From Crocinitomix sp044361315 (GTDB lineage: Bacteria > Bacteroidota > Bacteroidia > Flavobacteriales_D > Crocinitomicaceae): DNA of 64,000 nucleotides. The stretch is from NCBI GenBank assembly GCA_044361315.1, contig JBIKJA010000013.1:1-64000 (forward strand), read 5' to 3'. The translations under genes were made by a program, and so were the position numbers. The notes beneath the pieces are model-generated. The model saw nothing but the letters and a program-made list of their open reading frames with translations, did not search any database and had not been told where the DNA came from. This document shows positions 62,533 through 64,000 of this stretch, in pieces (within the stretch, counting starts at the first letter, position 1; the number at the start of each line of letters is the position of its first letter).

Positions 62533-63873
62533 ATGAAAACTAAATTTACCATTTGTCTATTTTTCTTGAGTCTTGCTGGGTTTTCGCAAGATCAATTAAC
62601 TGTTTTTGGTGCCATCGAAAAAGCATTAACCAACAATTTTGATATTAAACTTGTCGAGCATAATTACCAAGTGTCCAAACTTCAAAATTCGTGGGGACAA
62701 GCTGGTATGATTCCGACATTTTACTTGAATTTAGGAAACAATGCCACCCTTCAAGACAATACCAAAAACCCAGCGACATTTTTTCCAGGAGTGGTATTTA
62801 ATGACAATTTTCAAGCCTCATTAAATATGTCTTGGACCATTTTTAATGGATTTGGGATTCAAATTAATAAAGCAAGGTTTGACCAGTTAGAAGAACAAAC
62901 CAAAGGAAATGCCATTGTCGTAATTGAATCGACTATTTACGAAGTGATTTTAGCCTATTATACCGCCGTTGTTCAAAAGCGAAAATTACAAATCGTAAAA
63001 GATTTATTGGTTTATTCGGCAGACAAACTTTCGCTTTATCGGTTCAAAAACGAATTAGGAATTAATACGAGTTTTGATGTTCTTGCTTTTGAAAATCAAG
63101 TACTCACCGATTCATCCAACTTGCTTTTGCAAGGTTTGGCTGTGCAAAACGCCCATCGAAATCTAAATATGGTGATGGCAGAAGAGGTGGAAAAATCCTA
63201 TCTTTTAACAGATTCACTTGGATTTGAAGCCCAAAAAACAAGTTTCGAAGAACTTCAGAAAAAAATGGTGATCAATAATCAAAATTTGAAAAACCAATTT
63301 ATAAATTACGAATTGCAAGAACTAAACGTGCGCGCAAAAAATAGCGCTTATTATCCTGTAATTACATTAAATCTTGCTACTGCGCCATCGTTAGGTTATA
63401 TTGAAATTTTTGGGGATGAACCTTTTTCAACAGAAACAAGTTCATGGAGTCACAACGGAACAATAAATTTAAGGTACGATCTTTTTCAAGGATTTAACCG
63501 TCAACGCAACGTTGAAATTGCTGAAATTCAACGAGACGTGGTGGGTATACAAATTGAACAACTCACGCTAAAACTTCAACACCAATTAAAAGGTTTTTAC
63601 GATTTGTATCAAACTCGAGTAAAAATTGAAAAAATGGCGCTGCAACGGGTGATTCATGCCAAAAACTTGTGGAAGTTAGGCAAAGAAAAATATGACATGG
63701 GCCTTATCACCGTTTTTAATTTAAATGACATTCGTACAACCTACGAACAAGCCGTATTATCTTATTATGATCGCCTGTTTGAATTGTTGCAAAGCCATTA
63801 CGACTTGCTCCGAATCACCGGAGGAATTGCCCAAGAATTTAAAATTGCTGAAAATTTTGATCCGCAAAATTAG
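62533..63873 (+). CDS. TolC family outer-membrane efflux protein
   Basis: The product has 446 residues with a signal peptide ending at AGFSQ (19). Two OEP repeats form the alpha-helical barrel (about 25-215 and 235-435), with typical AIEKALTNNFDIKLVEHNYQ and LRYDLFQGFNRQRNVEIAEI segments. It forms the outer-membrane channel of the tripartite pump with the two genes upstream, starting two bases after the permease stop. No N-terminal Cys, so it is not a lipoprotein. The 127 bases after it to the window edge hold no gene. Confidence 0.94.
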   Translation: MKTKFTICLFFLSLAGFSQDQLTVFGAIEKALTNNFDIKLVEHNYQVSKLQNSWGQAGMIPTFYLNLGNNATLQDNTKNPATFFPGVVFNDNFQASLNMSWTIFNGFGIQINKARFDQLEEQTKGNAIVVIESTIYEVILAYYTAVVQKRKLQIVKDLLVYSADKLSLYRFKNELGINTSFDVLAFENQVLTDSSNLLLQGLAVQNAHRNLNMVMAEEVEKSYLLTDSLGFEAQKTSFEELQKKMVINNQNLKNQFINYELQELNVRAKNSAYYPVITLNLATAPSLGYIEIFGDEPFSTETSSWSHNGTINLRYDLFQGFNRQRNVEIAEIQRDVVGIQIEQLTLKLQHQLKGFYDLYQTRVKIEKMALQRVIHAKNLWKLGKEKYDMGLITVFNLNDIRTTYEQAVLSYYDRLFELLQSHYDLLRITGGIAQEFKIAENFDPQN

Positions 63874-64000
63874 TTCGGAAAATGTTGAATAAACTGCTTC
63901 AAAATTTATTATTTATTGGTCCCTCTAGCAGTATAGCAATTAGATAGAAAAAGTAAATAAATAAGTCAATTTCATTAATTGTATAGAATAAAGTGTATAT

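Overview
The window reads as chromosome of a Bacteroidota member, most likely Flavobacteriales. The evidence is low GC, many secreted proteins ending in a type IX secretion (T9SS) sorting domain (KVYPNP-like block and a final KxVKN/KLMVK), lipoproteins with a short Ser/Thr-Ala-Cys lipobox, and promoters of the Bacteroidota type (TTG, then TAnnTTTG) rather than sigma-70 type. I cannot name the genus. No rRNA, tRNA, CRISPR array, prophage or intact insertion sequence was seen.

Layout. 1-3.9 kb: a tandem pair of glycine-rich T9SS proteins, the first cut by the window edge. 4.2-9.2 kb (minus): citrate synthase, then an operon of a DPP-IV-type peptidase, a thioredoxin-fold lipoprotein and a family 2 glycosyltransferase. 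9.4-12.1 kb: a secreted trypsin-like protease and a broken outer-membrane beta-barrel gene. 12.7-17.7 kb: ychF, a LytS/LytR-type two-component pair and a CocE/NonD hydrolase. 17.9-32 kb: RlmD-type methyltransferase, an isolated RluA N-terminal domain, DUF5522, a T9SS subtilase, a BamA/TamA-like protein, an aminotransferase, an ABC exporter, a DMT transporter, pcm with two unknown genes, and a Tat-exported superoxide dismutase. 33.5-42.6 kb: a region of gene duplication and decay, with a tandem pair of DUF7619-type T9SS proteins, a short-chain dehydrogenase relic, an FG-GAP/UnbV lipoprotein with a shrunken paralogue, and a leucine-rich-repeat relic. 42.8-50.5 kb: nuclease, mnmE, sucD, hrpB, a small lipoprotein and DUF3820. 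50.5-56.6 kb: a SiaABC-like partner-switching cluster with a TonB-dependent receptor inside it. 56.7-63.9 kb: an IF2_N-like protein and a three-gene RND efflux operon.

The most interesting unit is the cluster at 50524-56593. It runs SpoIIE-phosphatase relic, SiaC (DUF1987), TonB-dependent receptor, TPR/membrane/SpoIIE phosphatase, SiaB (DUF6272 kinase-like), SiaC relic, with 0-4 bases between the intact genes. By analogy with SiaABC of Pseudomonas, the phosphatase and SiaB would set the phosphorylation of SiaC. The analogue of the SiaD output enzyme is absent here, so the output is unknown, and the embedded receptor suggests an outer-membrane input. Two duplicated modules appear to have decayed in a complementary way, leaving one working copy of each part.

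Other recurring themes are tandem duplication of cell-surface genes with signs of sequence homogenisation, and very short or absent 5' leaders predicted from -7 boxes that lie 4-8 bases from start codons.
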